This document shows, piece by piece, positions 13,559 to 13,580 of a stretch of DNA of 13,580 bases; within the stretch, counting starts at the first letter, position 1; each line of letters opens with the position of its first letter. The position numbers and the translations under genes are program-made. Source of the DNA: Lysobacterales bacterium (GTDB lineage Bacteria > Pseudomonadota > Gammaproteobacteria > Xanthomonadales > SZUA-36); assembly GCA_021648045.1 (NCBI GenBank), contig JAKITM010000058.1:1-13580 (forward strand), given 5' to 3'. A model generated the notes under the pieces. It was not told the DNA's origin. It searched no databases and saw only the letters and a program-made list of their open reading frames with translations.

Positions 13559-13580
13559 TGTTATAGTTAAAATAAAGGAG
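13559..13580 (+). promoter_or_regulatory. Ribosome-binding sequence of the next gene, with possible -10
   Basis: The window ends in AAAGGAG (13574-13580), a strong Shine-Dalgarno sequence, so a rightward gene probably starts within about 10 nt outside. TGTTATAGT at 13559-13567 resembles an extended -10 box, but a start from it would fall almost on the ribosome-binding site, so that reading is weak. Confidence 0.4.

Noticed and set aside
13361..13570. Plus-strand frame of 69 codons after the M48 gene
   Set aside because: Its start overlaps the end of the peptidase gene out of frame, there is no ribosome-binding site, and it spans the inverted-repeat element.

Overview
The window looks like a chromosomal segment of a gammaproteobacterium. 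UvrD has the same length as the enterobacterial protein and its motifs fall at the same residue numbers. Fis sits directly before purH-purD, as in pseudomonads and relatives. LemA and a membrane M48 peptidase form a pair. Integron-type cassette DNA at the left edge would suit a marine member (Cellvibrionales-like), but order and family cannot be fixed from the sequence alone.

Left region (1-1369): accessory DNA. The first 29 bases are the start of a gene running leftward off the window. A well-formed attC site (118-202) is followed by an AT-rich cassette encoding a lone PIN-domain nuclease (220-708). The cassette is probably closed by a degraded attC that begins at 719. Bases 709-1369 hold no convincing gene but contain stacked hairpins. 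One is a long imperfect inverted repeat (971-1133) whose mismatches are all G.U pairs if read as minus-strand RNA. Another is a strong minus-strand terminator (1138-1173) that probably ends the large leftward gene block.

Central block (1370-10641): nine genes, all on the minus strand. In transcription order they are pyrE, a DUF4124 envelope protein, a zinc-ribbon/DUF3426 membrane protein, fis, purH, purD, uvrD, an alpha/beta hydrolase and pyrF. Candidate promoters lie before the DUF3426 gene and before purH. From purH to pyrF the spacings are 11 nt or less, with TAAATG and TAATG junctions, so purine synthesis, DNA repair and the last step of UMP synthesis appear to share one transcript. Both steps of OMP/UMP formation (PyrE, PyrF) flank the purine genes.

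Right region (10642-13580): divergent from pyrE, an extended -10 promoter drives lemA and a 642-residue M48 metallopeptidase with a TerB-like cytoplasmic tail. A 15-bp hairpin separates the two genes. The last 209 bases are non-coding, contain a 101-nt element closed by a 9-bp inverted repeat, and end in a ribosome-binding sequence for a gene just outside the window.

No completely new multi-gene system was found. The least explained parts are the structured non-coding tract at 921-1190, the orphan integron cassette, and the repeated CCCTAA boxes in front of purH.
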